A stretch of 64,000 nt of DNA from Azadirachta indica (lineage: Eukaryota > Streptophyta > Magnoliopsida > Sapindales > Meliaceae): positions 17,857,475 through 17,921,474 of the forward strand of contig CM040441.1 in assembly GCA_022749755.1 (NCBI GenBank), read 5' to 3'. Each line of letters opens with the position of its first letter. The stretch's first letter is position 1. Shown piece after piece: positions 24,401 to 36,400 of the stretch. The notes beneath the pieces were generated by a model that was not told the origin of the DNA, ran no database searches, and saw only the letters and a program-made list of their open reading frames with translations. Position numbers and translations under genes: made by a program.

Positions 24401-27400
24401 GCCATCTCAAAATAAGGACTGCAGGCAGGGATTTTTTTTCATTTTGCAGATGTTAGGTATTGCTTTTGCTAAAGGGAAGTTAACTTCCATAATTAGATTG
24501 AAAAAAAGTGTTTGATGAAAGAATTGAGAAGTATAAACTACCTTTTTCTTCATTGCTTGTATGCTTCCTTTACTTACGTTGTCCAATATGTTCTGGGCTT
24601 TCAAGATTTGTGGGCAGCCCCCTCTTGTTGTTATTCTATTCTTATGGACAGATTTGTTGTTTTTGGGGGTAGAAAAGGCTAGTATTTGGTCTTATGGATA
24701 CAAATAAAGAATAGAATTAGTAAGGACTGTGCTAGAGAGCTTGTGCCTCTGGGACAACCACTTCAGAGGTCTAATATGGGCAAGAGTGCTTTTTTCTTTT
24801 TTTTTTTTTTTTTGCATTCTTTTGCTCACACACACACATTTATATATACATACACACATATAAACATATACGTATACATACATACATATATTTACACACA
24901 CACACACACACACACACACTTTTGCTTTGCTCTTAGTCAAGCATTTAGGACTTGTTGGTTCACTTTTTTGTGGACAAAGGGGGGAATTTTCATAGATTAA
25001 TCTTTTTGTTATTGGAATTTGTTTCTTAGGCCAAGAAAGTGTTTGGTGAAATCTTCAAAATTTGAGTACCGAATAATCAAACAATAATTACTAAAAGCAA
25101 GTTAAGAGTGACTTCCAAAAGAATACTTCTTAGAATCAGTTTTTTATTTACTGTAATTTCTTAAATACCCAGAACCCCGGCCCCCCAAAATAAAATTTTG
25201 AGAATTTACAAATCTGTAGACAGAAAATTTGACCAATTAAAGGATGACTGGGAAGAAAATCAATAGACCTAAGATCATCATCTGCAAAATTTTTGATAGA
25301 TCAATATGGTTTTTCTGACAATATTGGTAGTAATAATGGTACTGATGACAAAAGCTTCTTGCTATGTGTATGGTTTGATGACTATTGAATGACATTGATT
25401 ATGTCATGAAAGAATAGACAGTGAGCTCCAAAGCTAATTATGGTGACAATTGCATTAGAAAACTCTGGTCTGTTTTTCTTTCTTGGCTAATGACAGGGTT
25501 GTTTATTTTTCACTCAAAGGACGGGATGATTCCCATCCTTGGAGATTGAATGAATGCTAGAAAATATTAAAAACTCTGGTTGATGGCAGCCCTTAGCGGA
25601 GATGAGTAAAGTCAATGAGTGAAGGAAAATAGGGTCAGGAGAACGATGAAACTTTTCTGGGTGACTACAATCAAAACCTGGTAAAAGATATATTTTTTTT
25701 CCCGGCAAATAAGGCTGAAAATGAATGGCAGTGTGTTTGGGTGATAAAGAGGTTCTAAACCCTAACGTGCTCTGATACTAGGAAATTAGAAATGTCAACT
25801 AATTTACTCTATATTCAAGGATTAGCTAATTAAAATAAGTAAATCAATACAATCATTACACAACGTTCAAATGGGATACAAATTATGCCTTCTCCTATCT
25901 TCTCCTTTATAAAATGTCTATCTATTTCAACATGTTTAGTTCGATCATGTTGAACAGGATTGTGGGCTATACTGATAGCTGCCTTATTGTCAGAATACAG
26001 CTTCATAGGATTTGAAATCTTAACCTTCAACTCTTCAAGTGTAGTTTCTAGCCACATTGCCTCGCAAATCCCCAAGGCCATTGATCTAAACTCAGCTTCT
26101 ACACTTAAGCGAGCAACCACGGACTGTTTCTTATTCCTCCAAGTAACTAGATTTCCTCCCAAAAAAGTGCAATAACCTGAGATAGATCTTTTATCAAGGG
26201 ATGATCCTGCCCAATCTATATCGATATAGACTTCAACGTCTATCTTCTCTGCTTTAGTAAACAATAGGCCCATTCCTGGAGAATTCTTTAGATATTTGAC
26301 AATTCTAAAAACAGCTTTCATATGCTCTTTATTAGGATTATGCATAAATTGACTAACTATCCCAACAGAGTAGGAAATATCAGGACGGGTGTGAGATAGA
26401 TATATAAGCTTATCCACCAATCTTTGATATTTTTCTTTGTCAACTAGTCCTCCTTCAAGAGTTTCAACCTTGTGATTTGCTTCAATGGGAGTATCAATAG
26501 CTTTGCAACCAAGCATACCAGTCTCCTTTAGAAGATCAATAACATACTTCCTTTGAGACAAGAAAATACCTCTTCTAGATCTCGCCACTTCTATACCTAA
26601 AAAATACCTCAAGTTCCCGAGGTCTTTAATCTCAAACTCTTTGTTCAGCTTTTCTTTTAATCTCCTTGCTTCTCTTTCATCATTACCGGTAAGTATGATG
26701 TCATCGACATAAACTAACAAAGCAATAATCTTACCATGCTCTCCATGTTTAAAAAATAGTGTATGGTCTCCGTGACTTTGCTGAAAATCCTTGCACCGAA
26801 TAGAATTAGTGAACTTTTCAAACCAGGCTCGAGGTGACTGCTTAAGGCTATACAATGATTTTTTTAACTTACATGCCTTAAGTCCCCATAGTTGCTTCGA
26901 AGCCTGGAGGAACATCCATATACACCTCTTCTTCTAGATTTCCATGCAAAAAAGCATTTTTCACGTCGAGTTGATATAAAAACCAGTCTTTATGGACAGT
27001 ACTCATTTTGGCAACTGGGGCAAAGGTTTCTTAGTAGTCTATCCCGTACTTCTGAGTGTATCCTTTTGCAACAAGCCTCGCTTTGTACCTCTACAGTACC
27101 ATCTGCCTTAAATTTAATAGTGAATACCCATTTGCAGCCCACTATTTTCTTCCCTATAGGTAGTTTGGTCAATTCCCATGTGTCATTCTTCTTGAGTGCT
27201 GTCATCTCTTCAAGGACTGCTGCTCTCCACTTGGGGTCCTTCATAGCCTCCTAAATGTTTTTAGGTACTTCTAGAGTAGAGACATTAGTAATAAAAGCCT
27301 TGTATTGAGGATTTATTTTCTTATATGAAATAAAGTTGCATATAGGATGTTGAGTACAGGATCTCACACTCTTTCAAAGTGCTATGGTAATATCCAAATC

Positions 27401-30400
27401 ATCTAGAGAAGGATTAAGAAGCTTACTCACATTTTCAGGGATTGCTTTTTCCGGTTCCAAAGATTGGCTTGGCTTGGAAGCATGCATGGTCCCTTTTTGC
27501 CTCCTAGAATAAACCTTCAATTCCTTTGGTGAAGAAATCTGTTGTTCCTCTGCTGGTTCCACAATCTGATCTGGTTGGAACAAAACTTTCTGATTTGGTT
27601 GAAACAAATCAGATGCTGTCTCCCCTTCACAATTAACGTCCTTATCTTCTGTCTCTAATTCTTCTTTGCTATTTGAGCAAGTTATGGGTAAAGTATTCAA
27701 GATATCCTCCCAACCTTTAGGAATCTCCTCTTCCTTAGCCTGCTGTTCTTCAATTCTCACATTGTCCCCCTGAAGAGCAGGCTGGTAGGGTTGATTTTCA
27801 ACAAAAGTAACATCCAGAGAAACAAAATATTTTCTAGTTGGCAGATGGAAACACTTATAACCTTTTTGTAAAGGAGAGTAGCCCACAAACATACACTTTA
27901 ACGCCCTGGGGTCAAGTTTGGACTTATGAATATTCTCATCATAGACATAAGCAGTGCACCCAAAGACACGAGGTGGTAAGGAAGAAAATAAGTGTTTACA
28001 AGAAGGAAAACTTCTTTCTAGTGTTTTAAAGGGAGTGTCAAATTTTAGAATTCTTGTTGGCATCCTATTAATAAGGTAACAAGCTGTGAGAATGGCATTA
28101 CCCCAAAATACCTTAGACATTTTCGTGTGAAATAATAAAGCCCGAGCTACTTCTAATAAGTGTCTATTTTTCCTCTCCGCTATCCCATTTTGTTGTGGTG
28201 TACCTACACAAGAAGATTGATGTATAATCCCCTGTTTTTCAAGATATTTCCCCAAAATTTCATAGTAGTATTCAGTCCCATTATCTGACCTAAGGATTCT
28301 AATTTGCTGCTGAAATTGGTTTTCAATCATATTTCGAAATACTTCAAAAACATGTGCTACTTCAAATTTTCTTTTAAGCAAATAGATCCAACACATTCGG
28401 GTATGATCATCTATAAAAGTGACAAACCACCTAGCACCTGTTATAGTTTGAAACTTAGATGGCCCTCACACGTCACTATGAATCAAAGTAAAAGGAATAG
28501 TTGGTGTGTAATTTTTAATAGGATAGGAAACCCGATGATGCTTAGCAAATTCACAAGTTTCACAATGAAAATCTGAAGTTTTATTATCTTTAAAGAGTGA
28601 GGGAAACAACATTTTTAGATACTGGAAGTTTGGGTGTCCTAATCTAAAATGCCAACGTAAGATCTCCCTCTTATTGTCCCAAACACTGTTAACTTGCCGA
28701 GCCGGACTCATGCGGGTTTCTTCAAGAATAAAAAGACCATTCATTTCCTTAGCACTGCCAATCTTCTTCCCCGAACGCATATCCTGAAACTCACAACCAT
28801 TAGAAGAGAAATTAACACAACAACCCAAATCTTTTGTCAATCTTCCAACAGACAACGGATTACATGACAAATTTGGTACATGGAGTACTGATTTGAGCAC
28901 CAAACACTTAGAAATGATAATTGAGCCTATGCCAGCAACAGAGGACAAAGATCCATCTGCTATTTTTACTTTTTGCTGTCCAGAACAAGGAACATATGTT
29001 GAAAATAATTTTGAAGAACCAGTCATATGATCTGAACAATTATCCAAGAGCTAGAGTCGGTTTTAACAAGGAGAGCACTAGTATATGTACCTACTTGAGC
29101 AGTATTAGCAGTGGCAGTAGATGGTTTGGTTGTGAATTAATTTTACCAAACACTTTCTGCAAAAGTTCCATTTGGGACTTGTTGAAAACCTGGTCTTCAG
29201 TCCCCTGGTTACCACTAATTTTCTGTTGTTGTTCAGTATTGGCTTGGAGTCCTGCTGAAGTTAGGTCCTTTCCCAAAAACTGTTGGTATTCCATGAATCT
29301 TCCAACACTTATCTCGAATATGTCGTGACTTCAGAAATCGCACCATAATTTGTCCTTGTCATCTGGTTTTCTTTGGGGTCCTTTCTGTCCTCCCCAAGTC
29401 TAGTCATTCTTATTTATAGCAAGTGTAGAACTTTCTTCCATGACAGGAGTATCTTCTTCATCATAACTGTGAGTCTACTCTCTTCTCTTCTAATCTTAGC
29501 GTACGCCTCAGTAACCGTCGGAATTGGTCTCATACTCAGAATCCTACCCCGAACAGCATCAAATTCTGAATTCAGACCTCGAAGAAAGTCGAAAACTCTC
29601 TCCTTTGCAATGATCTTCCTGTGCTGCAGAAAATCTTCTTCGTTTCTCCATTCAAAATCCTCTGGTTCCATTGAATTAATCAGCCAAGCAAGTACCATTG
29701 AATTTTCTGCTTGCCAAACCTCATAACTTGGATCTTCAAATGCTGGTTCTGTCTTTGATCCATCCAACCAACCAACCCATCTTTCCTCGTCCTCTAATGA
29801 AGAATTTCATGGACTGTGCCCAACGAAGAAAATTGCTCCCATTTAATTTGTGGGTGGTAATATGAATCGAAGAACTTTCATTCGATCCATGACTCGAACT
29901 AGATCCTAAGGTCTCGGAAGTCTTAGAGGTAACCTCCGACATTTTTCAGGACATGAAGGAAAAAAAAAAAAAAAAAAAAAACTAGGCCGATTCCCTAAGG
30001 AAACCTGGCTCTGATACCATGACAAATTTTAGAGAAAAAATAGTTTTCTCATTGATCATACAATTTTCAGTATTACAGTGCAGGTTTTATAAGGTACTTA
30101 TAGAGAATGCAATCTGACTATAAAAGACAAGAAAACAATGGTAAATCAAAGAAATAAAGAATAAATATTCTGGTCTAATACTTTCCTAAACAAACATGAT
30201 TTGCTAGCTAAGCCAGCTTGGACCAGAATCTGGAAATAATCTTTGGTTGATTCTCAACACAACTACTATGGACAGGGAACATGTCAGTGGCAACTATGCT
30301 AGCAACTCAACAAAAGCAAACATTCTGTTGGTTTCTCACTCTGGTTGGTTGGTTATCTTGTTTACCAAAGAAGTATATGAAATGCTTTGCACATTGGATC

Positions 30401-33400
30401 TATTTTATTTGTGATGTGTAGTAGGAGCCTTTTTTTCTGTCATTATTACTCTTATAGTACTTTCTGGTGCTTAAATATTTCTGATTTAGTTGAATTTGAT
30501 CTTGCTGTTTAAAGCAATTTTATTTTGAAATTATGCATCAATTGATAAGAAGCATATATATATCTCAGAGTCTGGACAGTTTAGAAGAATCAAGCAATAT
30601 TTTGGAGTTAATTAAAACTATGCGATGTTTGAATGCTTTGAGAGAAATGATTGTGAAGGGTCTTGAAAGTGGCCTTCGAAATGACGCTCCTGATGCTGCA
30701 ATAGCCATGCGACAAAAGGTGAGATTGTTTTGTGGTTTTGCATCATGAGTGTCACATTGAACAAAGTATAAAGTTGGGATCTGATGCTTCTGCCACTAAC
30801 AATTCCATTTTTTTCCTTTTTTTGTGGGTGGTTTTCACAGTGGCGACTTTCTGAGATTGGCCTTGAAGACTATTCTTTTGTTCTTTTTAGCAGGTATCTA
30901 AACATTCTGTAGACGTCTTTGAGATGTTTTGCTGATTTGCCTGCATTATTGTCTCTATAAAAAAGAGTTGTCTTTAATGTTCTGGTGTTCTGTTAATTGT
31001 ATATGGTAACAAATATCAAAAGTTACTCTTGCTTTAGAAAATGGTAGCCTTACAAGGATATGCTATCATTTGGACTTTACAAATTGTGCTATCAAAATAA
31101 AGAACAACACTTACAATTGGCTTTACCAAACAGCACACAGGTTTACCATTTTCAAATGATTCTCTTATTTTTTCCATCAACCCATTTTGTGGTTCTCTTC
31201 TACATAGGAACACATCCTGTCGTTCTCTTGTATAAAAAACTTATTTATTTATTTTTCCCTTTTCTTGGGGCTTGACAAAGCCACACATCCAGTCAAGATG
31301 GACTCCATGATCTCATCCTTGATCCCTCTTATTCGGAGGTGAGATGCCGTTAGGCTATTTGTCCATTGGCTTTTGTATATTATATGTTGTATTTGTAACA
31401 ATGTAAGCTCTATCTATGATGAGAGCATAGATTTTCCTTGTCTTCTTTCAAAAGCACAGGGTTATCAGTGGGTTTGGTTTCTCTATAAAGCAACCTAACC
31501 TAACAAAATGAACTGATAAGGTAACCATTCCCTGTCTCGCTGCCCAACCCCTTCCAAACCCCAGAAGAAAAGAGTATGTATTACAAAATAACCAACCTAG
31601 GATTTGCAGCCCTTTGTTAATGTTTTCTTTTGATCGTTTTTTCTCTATAGAGACTTGAAAGGAAAGAATTTATCATTTGATTCCAACGTATTTCTTGAGC
31701 TACAATTTTTTTTCCAAAATAATGGAAACAACTTCAATTCACTGCAACACCCTATGATTACATGCACCTTTTCCTAATTAATAAAGTTTTATTGTATTGT
31801 CAAGGGTCAATTAAAAGAATTTCTTCTAGATACTTATAAGTATATGCTTAATTGAAAAAAAGAATTAATCTAATGCAATTTAATATCTTCCTGGTTATGT
31901 TTATGGCTATATATATGTACTATGATTTCTTATTTATGTCTCAGAATATCTGTCCACTTATGATGTACACGCACTTAACATCGCCCTATGTATAATTACT
32001 GATCATCACTAGAGCAAACATTAGCATATGTATTCTCCAACAGCATCAGATGTTCTTTCCTTGAGCAACAATAGAAACTTACCATTAGAGATATTCCCAA
32101 AGATAGGTGACAGTTGAAGAGAGTATTATGCTGCAGTTTGGTACACAAGAATATACATGTATGCATTCATTTTACGAGCCAAAGAATTTTTGTAGAATGG
32201 GAGCTCTAAGGGATAACTTTTTAAACATTCTGGCTCTCACTACTTTAGCAAAAAGATATAGCTGGAGTAGGAAAACCTTTGTGGTGCGAGGATCATAAGA
32301 AATGGTGTTTCTCTTCAAGAAGATATTAAGTACTTGGCATGAGATATTGGGCATTGTATTGAGGTTTTGAGTGTATGCTTAGTAAAGAGCTTGTCAACAC
32401 TTTGTTTTCACTTTGAAGAAACCATAAAGACCTTTAATGTTTTTGGGGAAACTGATATAATCATTGTTGCTGTGGAATTATAAACTAAGTATATAGACAT
32501 GCCTTTATATATGCTGAAATAATAAAGCAACATAAACTAGGAATCCTAGTAAACTTAGGAATTTTGAACATATTAGGAAAAACTAATAATACTTAAACTA
32601 GAACTATACTTAATAACACTAAACTTAATAAAACTAAATAAGTCTAATTTTAATTTTAACATTCCCCCTCAAGCTGAAGCATAAATATTAGTGATGCCCA
32701 GCTTGGAACAAAGATACACAAAGATTCCTTTGTCTACAATTTTAGTGAAAATGTCTCCAATTTAATCTTCTGACTTGACATGTGGAGTAATGACCTTTCC
32801 GCAAGTAATAATCTCTTTAATAAAATGACAATCTATCTCTATATGATTAGTTCTCTCATGAAAAATTGGGTTGCTGGCTATATAAGCAGCCGCCTGATTG
32901 TCGCAATACATTCTAGCTAGACTCTTGATCTCAACCCCAAACTTTTTCAAAAGATTTTTAATCCACATCAATTCACATGTTATATAAGCCATAGCCTAAT
33001 ATTCTGCTTCAGCGCTGGATCTAGCTACAAGAGTTTGTTTCTTACTCCTCCAAGTCACTAGGTTGCCACAAAAAAAGGTACAATAGCCACTTGTAGACCG
33101 TCTATTAGTTTTAGATCTTGCCTAATTTGCATAAAAGAAGTATACAGTATCTAATGTGCTACCTTTTTTGTAAAGAATTCCCATTCCGATAGTTCGCTTG
33201 AGGTACCTGAGAATTCTATAGACTGCTTCCCAATGAATCTTTTTTTGTTCTTACATGTATTGACTCATAGCACAAACTGCAAAAGTGATATCAGGTCTTG
33301 TTATTGTCAAATAAATCTATTTCCCACAAGACTTTTGTACCTCTTTTTGTCCTCGAACTTTCGACTATTTTCACCATCAAGCTTTACATTTGGTTCCATA

Positions 33401-36400
33401 AGAGTATCAACTAGTTTAGATCCTAACATTCCTATTTCCAACAATAAATCTTGGACATATTTCCTTTGAGACAACACCAGACCTTCCTTTCCTTTTACCA
33501 CTTCAATGTTCAAACAATACCTGAGTTGACCCAAGTATTTAGTTTGGAAATATTTTTTCAGTTGATTCTTCACTACGTCAATTCCATGCAAACATTCACA
33601 GAAACAATAATATCATCTACGTACACCACAAGAATAACTATTACTAACGATGTATGTTGAACGAAGAGTGAATGATCAGATTGACATCTTTTGAAATTGA
33701 GAGATGTCAACACAGTTCTAAGTTTTTCAAACCATGCCCTTGGGGATTGCTTAAGACCATATATAGTTTTTCTCAATTGACATACCAAGTTAGATTCCCC
33801 CTAAGCAACAAATTTTGGAGGTTGCTCCATATAAATCTCTTCCTGCAAATCTCCATGTAGAAAAGCATTTTTAACATCAAGTTGAAAAAGAGGCCAGCCA
33901 TGAAAAATAGTTAAACATATAAGAACTTTAACATAATTAAGTCGAGCATCTGGAGAAAATGTTTCAAAATAATCTACTCTATATGTCTGAGTAAAACTTT
34001 TAATTACCAACCGAGCTTTTAATCTCTCTATCGTACCATCTGGGTGATATTTAATGGTAAATACCCACTGACAACTTAGAGCTTCTTTACCATCTGGGAG
34101 TTTCTGTGGTTACCAAGTGCCACGATCATAAAGAGCTGTCATCTCTTCTTCTACACCTTTTGTAACCAGGATGTGCAAATGCTTCTTGAGATGTCATAGG
34201 TAAAGATATAGTAGACAAAGACAAGGCAAAGGATCAAAAAGCAAATGAAAGTGTATTGAAAGAAACAAATTGAGCAAGAGGACACCTAGTAGCAGTTGCT
34301 CTTTTTCCTTTTCGAATTGCAATAGCGGAGATCAAGATCTAAATCATCAGTTGATGGAAGAGGATCTTGATTGGAGGTTGTCACTTGGGTAGAGGAGGGA
34401 TCTGGAGGCGACTCATTTTGTTGATCAAACTGTTGACGATCTTTTTTACGTACGTACAATTGGAGGGGTTTCTCTGTAGGAATGGCAGGTATAAGAATAG
34501 GTAAATGAGATGCATAGAATGAGAAAGAGGTACAGTGGGAGAAATAAGATTAGTTTCTAAAGTAGATCCTTTTTCTGAGAAATAAGAAGTAGACTCGAAA
34601 AAGGTGACATCAGCACTAATGTAAGTTTTACTAGAAATAAGATCTAAACATTTATAATCTTTTTGAGTTCTAGAATATCTTAAAAACATATATTTAACAA
34701 ACCGAGCTAAAAGTTTGTCATGAGTATTAAACGTGTAGACAAAACAAACACAACTAAAAATATGAGGTGGAAGTGAAAAAAGAGGTTTGTCAGGAAATAA
34801 AATATTGTATTGTGCTCTAAAGTTAAGAATGGAAGATGGAAGCCTATTTATTAGATAACAGGCAGTAAGAATTACTTCTCCCCTGAATTTAGATGGTACT
34901 TTCATATGAAATAGGATTGTTCAAGCACTATCTAACAAGTGCCTATTTTTCCTTCCAGTTTCACCATTTTGTTGGGAAGTATCAGGGCATGAGGTTTGAT
35001 GAATCACCCCTTGTTTCCTACAAAATTGAGAAAGTGTAGAGTGACCATATTTTAAGGCATTGTCAGAACACAAAATTTGAATAGACACACTAAATTGAGT
35101 TTGTACTTCTTTGAAAAATGATTCAAATATAATAGGGATTTCTAATCGTTCTTTTAAAAGATATATCGATGTAGCTCGAGAACAATTCTCAACAAATGAT
35201 AAAAAATACTTAAAACCATGATAATTAGAAATTCGACATGGACCTCAAATATCACAATGAACCAATTGAAAAGGACGTAAATTAGGTCTATTGTCTTGTG
35301 CAGGAAAAGAAATACGATGATATTCATTTAATTGACAAGACTCGCACTCAATACTAAAATTGACATTACCAGGTGGATTCATTCATTTAAGGATTTGGGA
35401 AAGAAGGATGTCCTACTCTGTAGTGCCATTGTTTTGAAGATACTAAGGAGGATAATGCACAACTAGAGGATTGTTGCCAACTAGAAAGGTGATACACTCC
35501 ATTCATCTCCCGTCCTCCACTAATCATCTTCCTTATACTAAGATCCTGAAAAATACAGTGAGATGGAAAGAATGTGACGGAACAATTTAAATTTTTAGTT
35601 ATTTGACTAATTGATAAAAGATTGATATGATATTTAGGTATATAGAGAATCGAAGAAAGATGAAGAGTAGAATTGGCAAAAACAATTCCTATTCCTACAA
35701 CATCGATTTTAGAACCATCTGCCAATACTATAAAAGATGATTTACCAGATGAGAAATAAGAACTAAAAGCAGAATTATTACCAATCATATGAGATGATGC
35801 CCCAGAATCAATTATCCAAGGCGTAGAATTAGAAGAAAACAATGTATTTTTAATCCTCATTTAGGATCCATTAATTAGCTGGCTATCTAGAGTAGATTAA
35901 TAACTAGCTTCTCTAAATAATGGCACACGAGAATCCAAACTTTTTCCAATTGTTTTCAAATAAAGGATTAGTGCGGTTGCAAGAAAAACAACCTTCTTGT
36001 CTTTTACCACACTTCGACCTTTTCTTGAGATTTTCCGATGTAAACAGCAATTCATAAACAGTATCCTTTGAATAGTAAATAAGAACAATAACGTTTGTTA
36101 CCATTTGAGACTCTTACTACAGTACTTATATTGGGCTTCCCGATTTAAGAATCTTTGCACTGTTCTGATACTGTGTTAAAGAAAATAAAATTATATTAAA
36201 CTCTCTTGAATTATAAACTAAGTATATAGACATGTGAAATAATAAAGCAGCATAAAGTAGAAATCCTAGTAAACTTCATAATCCTGAACAAATTAAGAAA
36301 AAACTAATAATAGTTGAAATAGAACTATACTTAATAACACTAAACTTAATAAAACTAAACAAGTTTAATTTTAATTCTAACAGTTGCCTCCTCGAACTCT

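Larger units (their letters stand above)
25830..30259 (-). mobile_element. Ty1/copia retrotransposon 1 in PWD intron 7, degenerate
   Basis: Minus-strand order from the right: 5' LTR (30020-30259), primer-binding site (30006-30019), gag (29414-29942), protease/GAG-pre-integrase (28466-29047), integrase (27374-28465), reverse transcriptase and RNase H (25870-27254). Integrase before RT defines copia. The element has frameshifts in gag and RT, a stop in integrase and a deleted protease active site. The 3' LTR is missing, and the coding region is cut just after the last RNase H aspartate motif. It lies antisense to PWD and cannot move by itself. Confidence 0.95.
23434..30568 (+). other. PWD intron 7, enlarged by retroelements
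   Basis: A 7.1-kb GT-AG intron (donor AAG|GTAGGC, acceptor CTCAG|AGT). Besides the copia element it holds a direct-repeat pair with GGCCCAACA and TTAAGTCAAGTCTAA (about 23572-23634 and 23880-23945), a compound microsatellite (24791-24920) and a second retroelement fragment (25514-25870). The flanking exons join in frame, so the gene can still be spliced if the intron is tolerated. Confidence 0.9.
32471..36382 (-). mobile_element. Ty1/copia retrotransposon 2 in PWD intron 9, degenerate, gag-deleted
   Basis: A minus-strand element of 3.9 kb with both LTRs (32471-32661, 36174-36382), a 5-bp duplication GTTGC, a polypurine tract beside the left LTR and a primer site beside the right LTR. The remaining order is protease, integrase, RT, RNase H. 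Only about 300 bp separates the primer site from the protease, so most of gag is deleted. All coding parts carry stops or frameshifts. The LTRs differ at roughly 16 of 175 aligned bases by eye, plus two larger indels, so the insertion is not recent. Confidence 0.95.

Noticed and set aside
24686..25000. ORFs with Thr-His or Val-Cys runs
   Set aside because: They are translations of the poly(T)/(CA)n microsatellite inside PWD intron 7.
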